Below are positions 1-9,792 of a stretch of DNA of 64,000 nucleotides, piece after piece. The notes under the pieces were generated by a model, which saw only the letters and a program-made list of their open reading frames with translations, was not told the origin of the DNA and made no database searches. This DNA comes from RPQJ01 sp963698735 (GTDB lineage: Bacteria; Pseudomonadota; Gammaproteobacteria; Steroidobacterales; Steroidobacteraceae), in the NCBI GenBank assembly GCA_963698735.1, contig CAVOSA010000029.1:310001-374000 (forward strand), in the 5' to 3' direction. Every line of letters starts with the position of its first letter. The first letter of the stretch is position 1. A program made the translations under genes and the position numbers.

Positions 1-4
1 CATT

Positions 5-40
5 GAGGATGCTAAGTCAATTTGTTCGACAGGCATCCTC
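5..40. terminator. Candidate stem-loop at window start
   Basis: GAGGATGC at 5-12 is the exact reverse complement of GCATCCTC at 33-40, with a 20-base loop. It could be a transcription terminator of a gene outside the window, but there is no clear T-tract on either strand. The remaining bases up to 223 hold no gene that I can support. Confidence 0.25.
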
Positions 41-223
41 CATCGTCTGGGCCAGGATCAGTCCGATTGAAACGAAGGGCATCTGAGCCTCGTCCGGTCA
101 ACCGCAGCCGAGTTCGATCTGAAACGTGACGTGCATCTGGTTCTAATATGACTAACTCCGCTGCGGGGACCTAAAATTGGCGATCAGTCTTTCCGCCAGC
201 CTGCGGATATTGCGAGGTTACTT

Positions 224-1402
224 ATGAAGCGCCGTGATTTCCTAATGTCTTCAACAGGCTTGGTCGGCACACTCATTGCTGGCATGTCCAGAGCTGCGGC
301 GGCTGTCGGACCCTGCCCACCGCCTCTGATCTCGATTTCCGGTAGAAGACCGGTCGAGACGTCTTGCTCTTTCGAATCGACGATACTCAGCACAGCTGGA
401 AATGCATTGGCACCTGGAGCCTGGTCTTCTAACCTGGCCGGTGCGAGCATGAACACAGCCGTTAACGGCCTTCGTCCGCTTGAGGCAACTGACAATTCTA
501 GGATCAAGGTTATCTGCGACTGGTCTAGCAAAGGATGCTTTGATACCAAGTCAATGAAGCTTCTTTGGTCTGGTGCGTGCGCCGGATCAAATGGCCCGGG
601 CTTTCCGAACGGCCAGGGCTTCGTTCAATACGACGAGGCGGCGGACATATGGTCCACAATCCGTAATCCGTTTGGAACAAACACGAGTCACGGCTTCGAC
701 GCTCAGGACATCGATGTCCGCGGACGACGCTATTATCGTTCGATCGGTGGCGCCGGACTGGCCCAGTGGAACCTGGATACGAACTCTTACATTGGCATGA
801 CGGCCCACCCAAATGCCGGCTTCTCAACTTTTCCCATCGTTGCGTTCCACCCAGGCATGGGTGAGGCCGGCAAGGTCGTGGTCATCTACTATCGTGCAGA
901 CGCGGGGAGAGTTATCACCTTCGATCCCTCAACTCAGTCGTTTGACGCAGAGAGGCCTTCGCCCTATCGCGACGAGTGGGGTGTGCCAGGAAACTGCTGT
1001 TTCGTGACGGCCGCCAACAAGATCCTGTTCGGATCCGCCGGCGGTAAGGAGGCGTACACAATTGACGCGGACGGTACGATCGCACCGATCGCCGCTGCCC
1101 CGGCCAATTTCGGTACGCAAGAAGACGATGCAAGTCACTGCCTGCTGGTGCCTCACCCGACGCTGGGCGCCGCCTTCATGTTTTCGTCGAACGGTAACGT
1201 CTACAAGTACGCGTTTTCGTCAAATTCCTGGTCGCTGGTTGGACAGATGCCATCGGGCGTGTGCGACACGCTTTACGCAAAGGATAAAGTGTCACGTTCA
1301 TTTGCCGTCGCGGTTCCCGCTCACAGGGCACTTGATAACGACGTCATCGCCTTTGTCGGATACCGCGACGAATCGTCCGTTTTCCACCTGTACAGGCCGT
1401 GA
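224..1402 (+). CDS. Tat-exported protein of unknown function with C-x16-C N-terminal module
   Basis: A 392-residue protein. It begins with a twin-arginine export signal (KRRDFL, residues 2-7) followed by a hydrophobic stretch and an Ala-rich cleavage region near residue 27, so it is probably folded in the cytoplasm and exported by Tat. The mature N-terminus has PCPP at 30-33 and Cys at 31 and 48. The same PCPP...S-x-SG...C arrangement with identical Cys spacing occurs in the other Tat protein of this locus (15849-18023). The rest is rich in Gly, Ser and aromatic residues and could be a beta-propeller or other beta-rich fold, but I recognise no family. It precedes two glycosyltransferases on the same strand, so a role in extracellular polysaccharide handling is inferred from context only. 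Start ATG at 224 is preceded by GAGG. Confidence 0.85.
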   Translation: MKRRDFLMSSTGLVGTLIAGMSRAAAAVGPCPPPLISISGRRPVETSCSFESTILSTAGNALAPGAWSSNLAGASMNTAVNGLRPLEATDNSRIKVICDWSSKGCFDTKSMKLLWSGACAGSNGPGFPNGQGFVQYDEAADIWSTIRNPFGTNTSHGFDAQDIDVRGRRYYRSIGGAGLAQWNLDTNSYIGMTAHPNAGFSTFPIVAFHPGMGEAGKVVVIYYRADAGRVITFDPSTQSFDAERPSPYRDEWGVPGNCCFVTAANKILFGSAGGKEAYTIDADGTIAPIAAAPANFGTQEDDASHCLLVPHPTLGAAFMFSSNGNVYKYAFSSNSWSLVGQMPSGVCDTLYAKDKVSRSFAVAVPAHRALDNDVIAFVGYRDESSVFHLYRP

Positions 1403-1468
1403 TGACACGCACATTCGAGAGCATCGAAGCGGAAGCCACGCCCCCCGGGAAAGATTGATCGCTCCCAA

Positions 1469-2665
1469 ATGCGCGTGCTCGTGTTGTCCGACAAGTTATT
1501 CAGCCGGACCCTCGGCGATGGCCTGAGGGTTCATGGCTTTTTCACACCGTTGCTCGAGCGGCACTCGTTTGACCTGCTGTGCTTTGGCCGGACGAACGAG
1601 AGTCTCGAGGCGGACGTGCGCGCCTTGTTTCGGTCCGTCGAGGTCCTGCCCTATCCAGCCTCCCGCAGCAGCGACTTGACATCGCTCGGGCAAGCGGCCC
1701 TCTGGTCAATAGAGAACTTCAAGCCCCACAGTGAGGCCATGCGCGCGGCAATCGCCAGCCGATGCGCGAGCGGAAAGTACGACATCGTACTGGATGTAGC
1801 CGCCAACATGCTGCCGAACATACCTCGCAACCTGAAGATTCCACTGATCGTGGATTCTATTGACGAACCACTACTTCGAGACCTGCGCGCATTCAAGACC
1901 GCACCTATCTCGAAGCGCCCACGCCTTGCGTACCAGATATTGCAGTACTGGCGATATGCGCACGCATTCCTCGGACAGGCCGCCGTCAACATTTACGCAT
2001 CGGAATTCGACGTAGAGACGCAATTACGCTATTTCCCCGGGCGGCGCGCGATCGCGATTGCCAACGGCGTCGACATAGACTACTTCAGCCCGACCGACGC
2101 GGCGGCTAGGGAACCGGCAACCGTGGCATTTGAGGGCAACCTGATGTTCGGCCCGAACGTCGATGCTGCCCGACAACTCGTCATGCATGTCCTGCCGGAA
2201 CTCAAGACGCTGATCCCGAAGGCTCGAGTAATGCTAATCGGCAGGGATCCGGCACCAGCCGTCCGAGCCTTGGCTTCCGATAGCGTGGAGGTGACCGGCA
2301 CGCTTTCCGACATCCGGCCGGCCTTGGCACGTGCGACGGTCTTCGCGTGCCCAATGACTCTGGGCTCTGGCATCAAGAACAAGATTCTTCAGGCTTGGTC
2401 TTTGGCCATGCCGGTCGTCGCAACCACCGCCAGTCTAGGCGGGCTTAGTGCCAAGGACGGAGAAAACCTTATGGTGCGCGACAACCCCGTCGGGTTTGCC
2501 GCAGCATTGGCAGAGATAATCCGTGATCCAACCCTCTCACGTCGTCTCGGCAACGCCGGGCGCTCAACCGTCGTCCAAAGATATTCTTGGCGAAGCAAAG
2601 CACTGGAATTTGAAAGCGCCCTGAGTGCCGCGGTCACGTCCACGCCTCTGCAGAATCCCCGATGA
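1469..2665 (+). CDS. Glycosyltransferase family 4, stp1-like
   Basis: 398 residues with a GT-B fold. The N-terminal half starts RVLVLSDKLF. The C-terminal half has the nucleotide-sugar-binding region with GSGIKNKILQAW and VVATTASLGGL, typical of GT4 enzymes. The order and wording of motifs (EGNLMFGPNVDA, GRDPAPAVRAL, VEVTGTLSDIRPAL) parallel the stp1-type enzyme at 20768-22009 in this window, so the two look paralogous. It would transfer a sugar from a nucleotide donor to a growing lipid-linked glycan at the cytoplasmic face of the membrane. Donor and linkage cannot be read from sequence. The stop overlaps the next start (ATGA at 2662-2665), indicating coupling. The gap of 66 bases after the preceding gene has no obvious terminator. 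Confidence 0.9.
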   Translation: MRVLVLSDKLFSRTLGDGLRVHGFFTPLLERHSFDLLCFGRTNESLEADVRALFRSVEVLPYPASRSSDLTSLGQAALWSIENFKPHSEAMRAAIASRCASGKYDIVLDVAANMLPNIPRNLKIPLIVDSIDEPLLRDLRAFKTAPISKRPRLAYQILQYWRYAHAFLGQAAVNIYASEFDVETQLRYFPGRRAIAIANGVDIDYFSPTDAAAREPATVAFEGNLMFGPNVDAARQLVMHVLPELKTLIPKARVMLIGRDPAPAVRALASDSVEVTGTLSDIRPALARATVFACPMTLGSGIKNKILQAWSLAMPVVATTASLGGLSAKDGENLMVRDNPVGFAAALAEIIRDPTLSRRLGNAGRSTVVQRYSWRSKALEFESALSAAVTSTPLQNPR

Positions 2666-3852
2666 GGATTCTCTACCACCATCGTATTCGCTCCAAGGAC
2701 GGACAGTTCGTTCACCTCATGGAACTGGTCAGGGCGTTGCGACGACTCGGGCATGAGGTCATCATTTCTGGCCCAGGTGACATCGAGAACGAAGCTTTCG
2801 GCACCGACTCCGCCTCCGTCAGCTTTCTAAAGCGCAGAGTACCGAAGCCGATATACGAACTATTGGAACTCGGCTACAGCATTCCCGATGCCTTGCGCTT
2901 GATGTCGGCCGCCCGCCGCGTTAAACCCGACGTCATTTACGAGCGGTACAACCTCTTCTGCGCGTCCGGGATCTGGACCAAGCGCCTTCTCGGAATACCG
3001 TTGCTGCTTGAAATCAACGCCCCTCTTTACGAGGAACGCAATCGGTTCGGCGGCATCTGGGCCACTCAACTCGCAGAATGGAGCGAGAAATTCGCATGGA
3101 CCCAAGCGGATGCCGCTCTTCCTGTGACTGAGGTTCTCGCCCAGAAGGTCCGCGCCCGCGGTACGGCGCCCAGCAGAATTTCTGTAATCCAGAACGGCAT
3201 CGACGAATTGGTCTTCAAGTCGTTGCCCAGCAAGGCCGAAGCACAGGCGAAACTCGGTCTCAAAGACACACTAGTGCTGGGGTTTGTTGGCTTCATGCGG
3301 GATTGGCACGGCCTTGACCGCGTCCTGCGCTTCATGGCCGCGCATCCCGACCGCAACATGCACGCTGTCTTCGTTGGCGATGGTCCGGATCGTTCGCGCC
3401 TCGAGGCGATCGCGCGCGATGTTGGCATTACCCACCGGCTGACCATGACCGGGGTGCTTCAACGGCACGAAATACCAGCCGCCATCGCGGCCTTCGATGT
3501 TGCGCTACAACCCGATGTCGTTGAATACGCCTCGCCACTGAAACTCTTCGAGTACATGGCCGCTGGATCAGCAATCGTCGCCCCAGACACGGCCAATATT
3601 CGCGAAGTGCTGCAGCACTCGCATGACGCCTTGTTATTCGACCGCGCCGACCAGAATGACTTCATTAGCTCCGTCGAACGACTTTGCTTTGACGATGAGT
3701 TGCGCGACGCGATCGGCAAGAACGCCAAAAGCACAATCCTCACCCGTCGACTAACCTGGACGGCGAATGCCGAACGTGTAGTTGACATCGCTTCGCGCCT
3801 CGTGCGGCGAGACGCACCACGCCAGCCTACTATCGACGCCCCCCGCACTTGA
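2662..3852 (+). CDS. Glycosyltransferase family 4
   Basis: 396 residues with a GT-B fold. The N-terminal acceptor domain starts MRILYHHRIRSKDGQ. In the donor domain, SVIQNGIDELVF marks the linker, VLGFVGFMRDWHGLDR the start of the Rossmann half, and SPLKLFEYMAAGSAIVAPD carries the donor-binding Glu region. It is predicted to be a retaining cytoplasmic transferase acting on a lipid-linked oligosaccharide. The ATG overlaps the preceding GT stop by four bases, so the two are very probably co-translated. The 150 bases downstream to 4002 contain no gene that I can support. Sugar specificity is unknown. Confidence 0.9.
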   Translation: MRILYHHRIRSKDGQFVHLMELVRALRRLGHEVIISGPGDIENEAFGTDSASVSFLKRRVPKPIYELLELGYSIPDALRLMSAARRVKPDVIYERYNLFCASGIWTKRLLGIPLLLEINAPLYEERNRFGGIWATQLAEWSEKFAWTQADAALPVTEVLAQKVRARGTAPSRISVIQNGIDELVFKSLPSKAEAQAKLGLKDTLVLGFVGFMRDWHGLDRVLRFMAAHPDRNMHAVFVGDGPDRSRLEAIARDVGITHRLTMTGVLQRHEIPAAIAAFDVALQPDVVEYASPLKLFEYMAAGSAIVAPDTANIREVLQHSHDALLFDRADQNDFISSVERLCFDDELRDAIGKNAKSTILTRRLTWTANAERVVDIASRLVRRDAPRQPTIDAPRT

Positions 3853-4002
3853 GTAGCAGGAGCGTTTACAGTCTGAACCCAGCTGACGTTGGTCAACATC
3901 AACACAACACGCAACCACTAGCCTAGCGCGACCGCATTCCGGCTACCATGCAGTTTCGTTAGAGCGACGGCTCCCATACCAGCACAGAGCGACAGCGCAA
4001 GC

Positions 4003-4770
4003 ATGGCACAGACCTCCCATTTGAAATCATTCACTAGACGCGCCATTGAATGGTTGCCGAAGCAGTTTGGTTACTCCCTGGTATCCAACTGGCGGCTCGA
4101 AAACCTGCGCCAGGCTGAACTGCTTTCGAAACTACTGCGCAGACTTGCCATTGACTGCGTCATCGACGTGGGCGCCAATCAGGGTCAATTTGGCCGTTTC
4201 CTCCGCAACGAGGTCGAATATAGGGGCCACATCGTTTCCTACGAACCACAACCCGAACTCGCGACGCAGTTATCAACCGAGTCCGAAGGCGAAAGTGCGT
4301 GGCAGATCAGGAACTGCGCCGTCGGCTCGAAGCCCGGGGAATTGCTGCTCAACGTCATGGCTCAGAGCGAGTTCAGCTCTTTTCTTAGTCCTTCCGCGAC
4401 GTCCAATTCGTCCATAGACTCAATGAATACGATCCAACGGACGATCAGCGTTCCAGTAACCACTCTATCGACCGAAATACCAAGGATTCGTGGCGAACTG
4501 GGCGTCGACTCCTTTTTTCTCAAGACTGACACGCAAGGCTTCGATCTACAGGTGATCGAGGGCGCAGGATCTTTTCTATCCGAAATTCGTGGCATCCAGT
4601 TCGAAGGCTCATTCGTACCGATCTACGACAGAATGCCCAGCTTCACAGAAATGATTGCATTTCTGGGCGCTAGGGATTACGCGGTAAGCGGAATATTCCC
4701 TGTATCGCGCTCACAGTTCCCAATCTTGCTGGAGTGCGATGTTGTGGTCACGAACAAGCGCTACTGTTGA
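4003..4770 (+). CDS. FkbM family methyltransferase
   Basis: 255 residues. The SAM-binding motif DVGANQGQFGRFLR lies at about residues 56-69, followed by the acidic post-motif SYEPQPEL. FFLKTDTQGFDLQVIEGAG is the conserved FkbM motif. Members of this family O-methylate small molecules and sugar residues. Here it most likely methylates a sugar of the exported polysaccharide, an inference from its glycosyltransferase neighbours. It is last on the + strand before the convergent GT2 gene. The 131 bases between the two stop codons contain no clear terminator hairpin. Start chosen at ATG 4003, the first Met before the conserved domain. Confidence 0.9.
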   Translation: MAQTSHLKSFTRRAIEWLPKQFGYSLVSNWRLENLRQAELLSKLLRRLAIDCVIDVGANQGQFGRFLRNEVEYRGHIVSYEPQPELATQLSTESEGESAWQIRNCAVGSKPGELLLNVMAQSEFSSFLSPSATSNSSIDSMNTIQRTISVPVTTLSTEIPRIRGELGVDSFFLKTDTQGFDLQVIEGAGSFLSEIRGIQFEGSFVPIYDRMPSFTEMIAFLGARDYAVSGIFPVSRSQFPILLECDVVVTNKRYC

Positions 4771-4901
4771 CGCGAGCACCGCATGAAATTCACGATCATC
4801 TTGTGAGCAGACTTTCGCGGTAGGAGATTCAGTTGGGCAGCAAATCATTCACCGCCGTGGAGGCGACGCCCCACCCAGCATCATCAAGATCCCAGTACGG
4901 A

Positions 4902-5909
4902 TCAACTCACCCTCGAATTGACGAAGCTCCTGAAGACCTTTAGCGCGATTGGCAGAGCGAGTATTACAATCAACGGATCTGCTTTTGCATACTCCGAAAG
5001 ACTCCTCCACTGCAACTTGATTCTGCGCCTCACCCTGAAAAGCACGCTTGCCACCACCGCACTACGAACCAAACGGACCTTATCGGAGACGAACATCTTC
5101 CTTTTCGAATTTCCGCGCCAATGCAAGCGTGTCGCGGAATACAGACGTCGCTGATCGACAAGTCCCCGCAAGAATAGATCCGACTCCATCCCACGGGACG
5201 ATCGCCAGATATTCACCCCGAGGCCGTACCGGCTTTCGACGACCGTAGAAAATGCGATTCGACAGCCTGAGTTTACGATCGAAAACCAGAAATAGTGATC
5301 TTCGAATGCGACCTCAAATCGACGGTCGAAGCGCAAATCAGAGAACCTACTCCAACGATAAACAACCGTCGACGTCTCAATGACATTCGCTCCAAACAGT
5401 TGCGCGACCATGTCATCCTGGTACTCAAATAGGTGGGAGCCGAAGGGCAAGGGCTTGCACATTTTCGATTCCAGCCGACGGTGCTCGGCAAAGGCATCGA
5501 TGTCGGTGCCAGGCTCCGTGTAATTGGCAAAATAGAAGTCGTACCCGGCAACCACTGCCTCCAATGCGTTGCGCAAGTGCGTAGGCGTCCAAGTATCATC
5601 GGAATCCAGGAATGCCAGGACGTCGGTCTCCGCCGGCACATGATCCAAACCGGTGTTGCGTGCTTTGGCTGGGCCGCCATTCGGCTGCCGCACGACCAAG
5701 AACCGCACCCCATCGGGAGCATCAACCGGAATCTCACCGTCTGGAGAGACCGGCGATTCGTCGTCCACGATAATCACCGTAACTTCGCCCGCATCTTCCT
5801 GGGCAAGAATCGACCGAAGCGCGCCAGCGAGAATTCCTGGCTTCCGCTGGAAATACGGAATTACAACGCAGACCCTAAGGGATCGTGCGCTTTTCCCTTG
5901 TGTGCTCAT
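4902..5909 (-). CDS. Glycosyltransferase family 2
   Basis: 335 residues from the ATG at 5909. A GT-A fold is shown by RVCVVIPYFQRKPGI at the N-terminus, VTVIIVDDESP, GGPAKARNTGLD and the metal-binding LAFLDSDDTW (DxD-type). It would be a cytoplasmic inverting transferase elongating the repeat unit. The C-terminal part is basic and hydrophobic (RRRIKLQWRSL...LIVILALPIALKVF), consistent with membrane association. I chose ATG 5909 over the longer frame opening at 5996 because it overlaps the upstream flippase stop as ATGA (5906-5909) and is followed directly by the domain start. Confidence 0.92.
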   Translation of the reverse strand: MSTQGKSARSLRVCVVIPYFQRKPGILAGALRSILAQEDAGEVTVIIVDDESPVSPDGEIPVDAPDGVRFLVVRQPNGGPAKARNTGLDHVPAETDVLAFLDSDDTWTPTHLRNALEAVVAGYDFYFANYTEPGTDIDAFAEHRRLESKMCKPLPFGSHLFEYQDDMVAQLFGANVIETSTVVYRWSRFSDLRFDRRFEVAFEDHYFWFSIVNSGCRIAFSTVVESRYGLGVNIWRSSRGMESDLFLRGLVDQRRLYSATRLHWRGNSKRKMFVSDKVRLVRSAVVASVLFRVRRRIKLQWRSLSEYAKADPLIVILALPIALKVFRSFVNSRVS

Positions 5910-7384
5910 GCCGCCTTCTGCCGGCCTTTCATCCAAGTCAGCGCAATCTGCAGGATGTCCCTCTCGGCCCCTGCGGGACGCCTGGCCAATATCCACGAGA
6001 GAGCTACGGCACCAACGTAGACAACGGCCCCGATCGTCACGCTGGCCAGCAAACTGCCAACGCTGACCGCGGCAACGGATTCCTGCTGCAGGAATGCCGA
6101 CAAAACAAGCGTCATGACAACACAGCCGATCACCGGACGAACCGCCGCTAATAGCAGTTCGTGAATTGAGAGCGTCAGCTTACGCCGCGCGACATAGATC
6201 CAGGCAAACACCTGCAGGAAACCAGACACGATCATCCACGTAACGGCAACATCGAGCCCCTTCCACCAGAGCAGGATCCCGAAGACCGGCATAAAGACCA
6301 GCATCGTGACGACCGAAATGATTGCCAGCGACCGCGGCCCCTGTGTGGCTAGCACTACCGGCCAGAAGCAAGTACTGAGTGTCGTCAGCCCACCATAGAG
6401 CGACAGACTCGCCAGCAGGGGTATCGCCTGCTGCCACTTGGAACCCAAGATCACAGGTACAATCTGGTCCGCCAATAGCCAGATTCCGGCGGAAGCCGGC
6501 AGGCATACGAGAATGCATATACGCCAGACCCGAAGGAAAGCCGCCGACAGCCGCTCCGGGTTGTCACGCATGCGAAGATAACCTGGAAAAACTGCACGCA
6601 TCACTGGGCTGATCAACTCAGTCGTGGGCAGCGTCGCCAATTCATAGGCAACCGAATATGCTCCCAAGTCAAACGCGCCGACCCGCCGACCAATCATGGC
6701 ATCTTGGCCCCGCCGCGTGATCACCGTCGAACTCTGGCTCAGAAGCCACCACTTGGAAAAGTGCAGCAATGAACGTGCCTTGCTCAGGCCGAAATGCGCC
6801 CGCTCTTTACGGATGATGAAACTCATGCTCACTTCCGCAACAGCCGCGGCAACCATGCCGATGATCAACGCCCGGTAATCACGAAGCAGAACGGCAGCGG
6901 TTGTTGCGGCCATCACCATGCAAATCTTCTTGGTCATCCCAATCGAGAACAACGGCCGGAAATTCATCTCGCGCTCGAATTCGATGGTCCAGACGTTTCT
7001 TGCCCCACTGATTCCCGTCGACAACGCCAACGCGGCCAGCACAGTGATTACTCTGCTGTCGTGATAGAAATTCGCCGCTAATGGCGAAATTGCGAGCAAC
7101 GCAGCCGCCACCACCAGTCCCATCAGGACGTTCAGCGTCCACGCAGAGTCGAACGCCTCGAGATCGTCTGGCTTACCCTGCAGCAATGCCTGAGAGAACC
7201 CAAACTCAGTCGCCGCGCTGAGAATTGCCAGGATCGCAGTGCCCATCGCCACGAGGCCGAAATCCGCTGGCGTCAGTAGACGCGCTAGCAACAAGGTACT
7301 AAAGAGACCAATGCCCTTGTCGCCCAGCCGCATTGCCAGTGTCCAGGCAGAACCGGAGGCAACTTTCTTAAATACTGAACTCAT
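5906..7384 (-). CDS. Wzx-like polysaccharide flippase / oligosaccharide translocase
   Basis: 492 residues and very hydrophobic, with roughly 12 or more predicted membrane helices, as in the MATE/MOP polysaccharide transporter superfamily. The N-terminus (SSVFKKVASGSAWTLAMRL...LLTPADFGLVAMGTAIL) is typical of lipopolysaccharide-exporter-like Wzx/WzxC proteins. It should flip undecaprenyl-diphosphate-linked repeat units across the inner membrane. It lies between the GT2 gene (overlapping ATGA) and a ligase/polymerase-like membrane protein, the expected partners for Wzx/Wzy assembly. The start ATG at 7384 encodes MSSVFKK. Confidence 0.92.
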   Translation of the reverse strand: MSSVFKKVASGSAWTLAMRLGDKGIGLFSTLLLARLLTPADFGLVAMGTAILAILSAATEFGFSQALLQGKPDDLEAFDSAWTLNVLMGLVVAAALLAISPLAANFYHDSRVITVLAALALSTGISGARNVWTIEFEREMNFRPLFSIGMTKKICMVMAATTAAVLLRDYRALIIGMVAAAVAEVSMSFIIRKERAHFGLSKARSLLHFSKWWLLSQSSTVITRRGQDAMIGRRVGAFDLGAYSVAYELATLPTTELISPVMRAVFPGYLRMRDNPERLSAAFLRVWRICILVCLPASAGIWLLADQIVPVILGSKWQQAIPLLASLSLYGGLTTLSTCFWPVVLATQGPRSLAIISVVTMLVFMPVFGILLWWKGLDVAVTWMIVSGFLQVFAWIYVARRKLTLSIHELLLAAVRPVIGCVVMTLVLSAFLQQESVAAVSVGSLLASVTIGAVVYVGAVALSWILARRPAGAERDILQIALTWMKGRQKAA

Positions 7385-7475
7385 GGATCACGCCTGGCCG
7401 GAGTCCCCATCCCGGTTTGCCCCGACGATGTGGCGTGCGCATGAACTGATTACGGTCCCGAGACGCGGCAGGCAG

Positions 7476-8797
7476 TCAGTTCGCATTATTGAAGCGCCCA
7501 TCCTGGACTGATAGGGCCGCCTTCGCTACAGCTCCCGTCTGCCTCAGGTTGAACAACACCAGCACGATGGCGATTAACCAGATGCGAACCTCGTGCTTCA
7601 ACAGATCAACGAACATGTCGCCGACAAAGACGGCCGCCAACGCGGCCGCAATTGCGGGCAGTACTTTGGCCGTCACTCCGCTCTCGTCGCGCGAGGAACG
7701 GAAGAGTTGTCGGAGCACTGTGAGGCCCCATGCCAACATGACACCGTAGAAGATTCCACCTGGTACGCCTTGCTCGACGAGCAGGGTCATGAAGGTGTTA
7801 TGCGAGGTGCGTCCTTGCCCCTCCTGCAGACCCTCGAAGAGTTCGTCCGGCATGTACTTGTAAGAAAGCACACCGGTGCAGCGATGCCCGCAGCCCAGAG
7901 GATGTTCTTCGAACATCTGCCATTGGGCGTCAATGATCTGGAGTCGAGAATACCCGGTATCCTCCCCTTCGACATTCGCGCCGCGCTCCTTCAGTGTCGC
8001 TAGACGCTCAAGATAGGTTGGTCCGGCCATTGCAATGAGGCCGGCCAAGCCGATGACCGAAAGCACCTTGACCGCGCGACGGGCTGGCTTTGGCGTGAAC
8101 AGGTAATAGACGAAGCCGCCAGTCACGAATGCGAGAAATCCACTACGGCTCCCCGTTGTAGCAATGCCGTTGACGACCAGCGCAAGCGCGACCGTCATCA
8201 TCAGCTTGCCAATAGGTTTCTCAATCAATAGAAGCGACCCACCAACCAGCGCCGCAGTCACGAGTTGATTGGCGGCGGAATTTGCGTCTGAGATGCCAGG
8301 ACCTCCGAAGTCATCAAATCGACCACCGGCATAGGCTGTGAGCGCGATCCAACTGAGGTACACGCAGCCAAGCACGTGAGCCCATAGGAACCAACGCAGA
8401 TGCTGCTCCGAGTCAATTGCCCGGTAGACGACAAAAATCACGAGAATGAACTTGAAATACATTTCCAGAAAGTCGGCATGTTTGTCTGGAGCCAATGCCC
8501 AAGCCGACTGAATCGAAACCCAAATAACAAAGGCAACGAGCAGCCAAACGATCTTGAAACTGAAAAGGGACTTCGCCGAACGACCGGTCTGATGGATCAA
8601 GATGCCGATGATCGTGATCACGGCCGCAACGAGCGCCCAACGAAACCCAGGCAACAAGTCGACGCCCCACCAGCGTGATGGGGGATGAAGATAGAAGGCG
8701 GCGAGATATGCCAGCAACCCAAAGATCGGATGGCGCAGGAGGGCCGCAATCAGCAAGATGGCGTAGAAGAAAAAAACGCCAGGGCAGTCACTGACAT
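7476..8797 (-). CDS. O-antigen ligase-like / exosortase A-associated O-glycosylation ligase (probable start-proximal frameshift)
   Basis: About 440 residues and polytopic. The Wzy_C/O-antigen-ligase core has DTGYSRLQIIDAQWQMFEEHP and GRTSHNTFMTLLVEQGVPGG. The N-terminus LRHPIFGLLAYLAAFYLHPP resembles the exosortase A-associated ligase family (TIGR03097-like). The open frame extends back to 8969, but that extension overlaps the upstream TPR gene and is not protein-like. An ATG at 8797-8795 in another frame reads MSVTALAFF and would join the first membrane helix if the seven-base A run (T run on the coding strand) at about 8770-8776 had one more base. I therefore propose 8797 as the true start with a one-base homopolymer deletion. 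The alternative is an internal TTG start that loses part of the first helix. Role: polymerisation or transfer of lipid-linked glycan in the periplasm. Confidence 0.75.
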
Positions 8798-8854
8798 GAT
8801 GTAACCCAGGGGAGAAATGGTTCGTATACGCCTCACGCGCTCGTGGGACGAACC

Positions 8855-9586
8855 TCAAAGCGGATATCCTGCCTTCTTGAGCTTGTTGCGCAGCCCTGGT
8901 AACGGATAACCCATCTCGTAGGCCTTGCGTGCGTATTCCCGGGCTTTCTCGTATTCCTGAGTCGAGCAATATGCAAGCCCGATGGCATTGTTCAATTCGG
9001 CAGTGCCCTGCGGGATCGCTCTTTCGCCTTGCAACAGTACATCCAAACTTTCGCGGGTCTTTCCCGCACGCCTGAGAATGATCGATTTGGCTATGTAGGC
9101 GCCATCGTAGGAAGAGTTGGCCTTTATGGCGTCGTCAAGGGAGGCGATTGCTTCCCCATGCTTTCCCGCCTCCTCGTACGTCATTCCCAAGGTCGTGAGC
9201 AAAGTCGCGGAAAACGGATTGTCGGTCCTGCAATCCTTGCGGGCGAACGTGAGCTCATCCAACGCACGACCTAGCATTCCGCTCTTCTTCTCCCGCGACT
9301 CGGCAAGCCTTGCCCTCGCGAGCCACGTGGTTCCGGCGCATTGATGGTGCAGCAGGTTCCAACATGAACCCAGCGACTGCTGCCATCGCTGAATCTCCGC
9401 TTCCGGAAACCCATAGGCCCACTGTGAGGTTCGTCCGGTCGATGAAACGACATATCGCGCCTGACAGTAGGGTGGCCAAGTCGCCCACTCACCTTCGCTT
9501 GGGAAGAAGTCAAAGAGTGCCTGCGACCAGGCCACGGACGACCAGACAAGGAGGCCACCAAGGGCGACGCAGCGGGTCATTCTCAT
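8855..9586 (-). CDS. Secreted TPR-repeat protein of the EPS locus
   Basis: 243 residues from ATG 9586. A Sec signal peptide (MRMTRCVALGGLLVWSSVAWSQ) ends near residue 22. A Cys- and Trp-containing N-terminal region begins LFDFFPSEGEWATWPPYC, followed by three or so tetratricopeptide-like helices (TLGMTYEEAGKHGEAIASLDDAI; AELNNAIGLAYCSTQEYEKA). It is likely a periplasmic scaffold for protein-protein contacts in polysaccharide assembly, an inference from location. ATG 9586 was chosen over the upstream frame opening because it has GGAG eight bases before it and begins a clean signal peptide. ATG 9580 is an alternative. The 206-base divergent intergenic region up to 9792 should hold promoters for both directions, but I see no confident match. 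Confidence 0.82.
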   Translation of the reverse strand: MRMTRCVALGGLLVWSSVAWSQALFDFFPSEGEWATWPPYCQARYVVSSTGRTSQWAYGFPEAEIQRWQQSLGSCWNLLHHQCAGTTWLARARLAESREKKSGMLGRALDELTFARKDCRTDNPFSATLLTTLGMTYEEAGKHGEAIASLDDAIKANSSYDGAYIAKSIILRRAGKTRESLDVLLQGERAIPQGTAELNNAIGLAYCSTQEYEKAREYARKAYEMGYPLPGLRNKLKKAGYPL

Positions 9587-9792
9587 CACTTTAGCTCCAA
9601 TCACTAGCGCGGTCAGCAAGTCCAGTCTTAGCCAGACGTGAACCTTCAGTCCCCAAACACTCAGCCACACGTACCAATCGGAATATACGGCTCAAGTGCT
9701 GCCGAGACCGGACACACATCATAGTTTACGATAACCGGCGGCCTGTAGAATGAGCTATTGCTCGGGCGTGTCGCTCGAAATCTGGGTTTTGC

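Noticed and set aside
8798..8969. N-terminal extension of the ligase-like protein back to ATG 8969
   Set aside because: It overlaps the TPR gene in another frame and lacks membrane or signal features; a homopolymer slip explains the open frame better.
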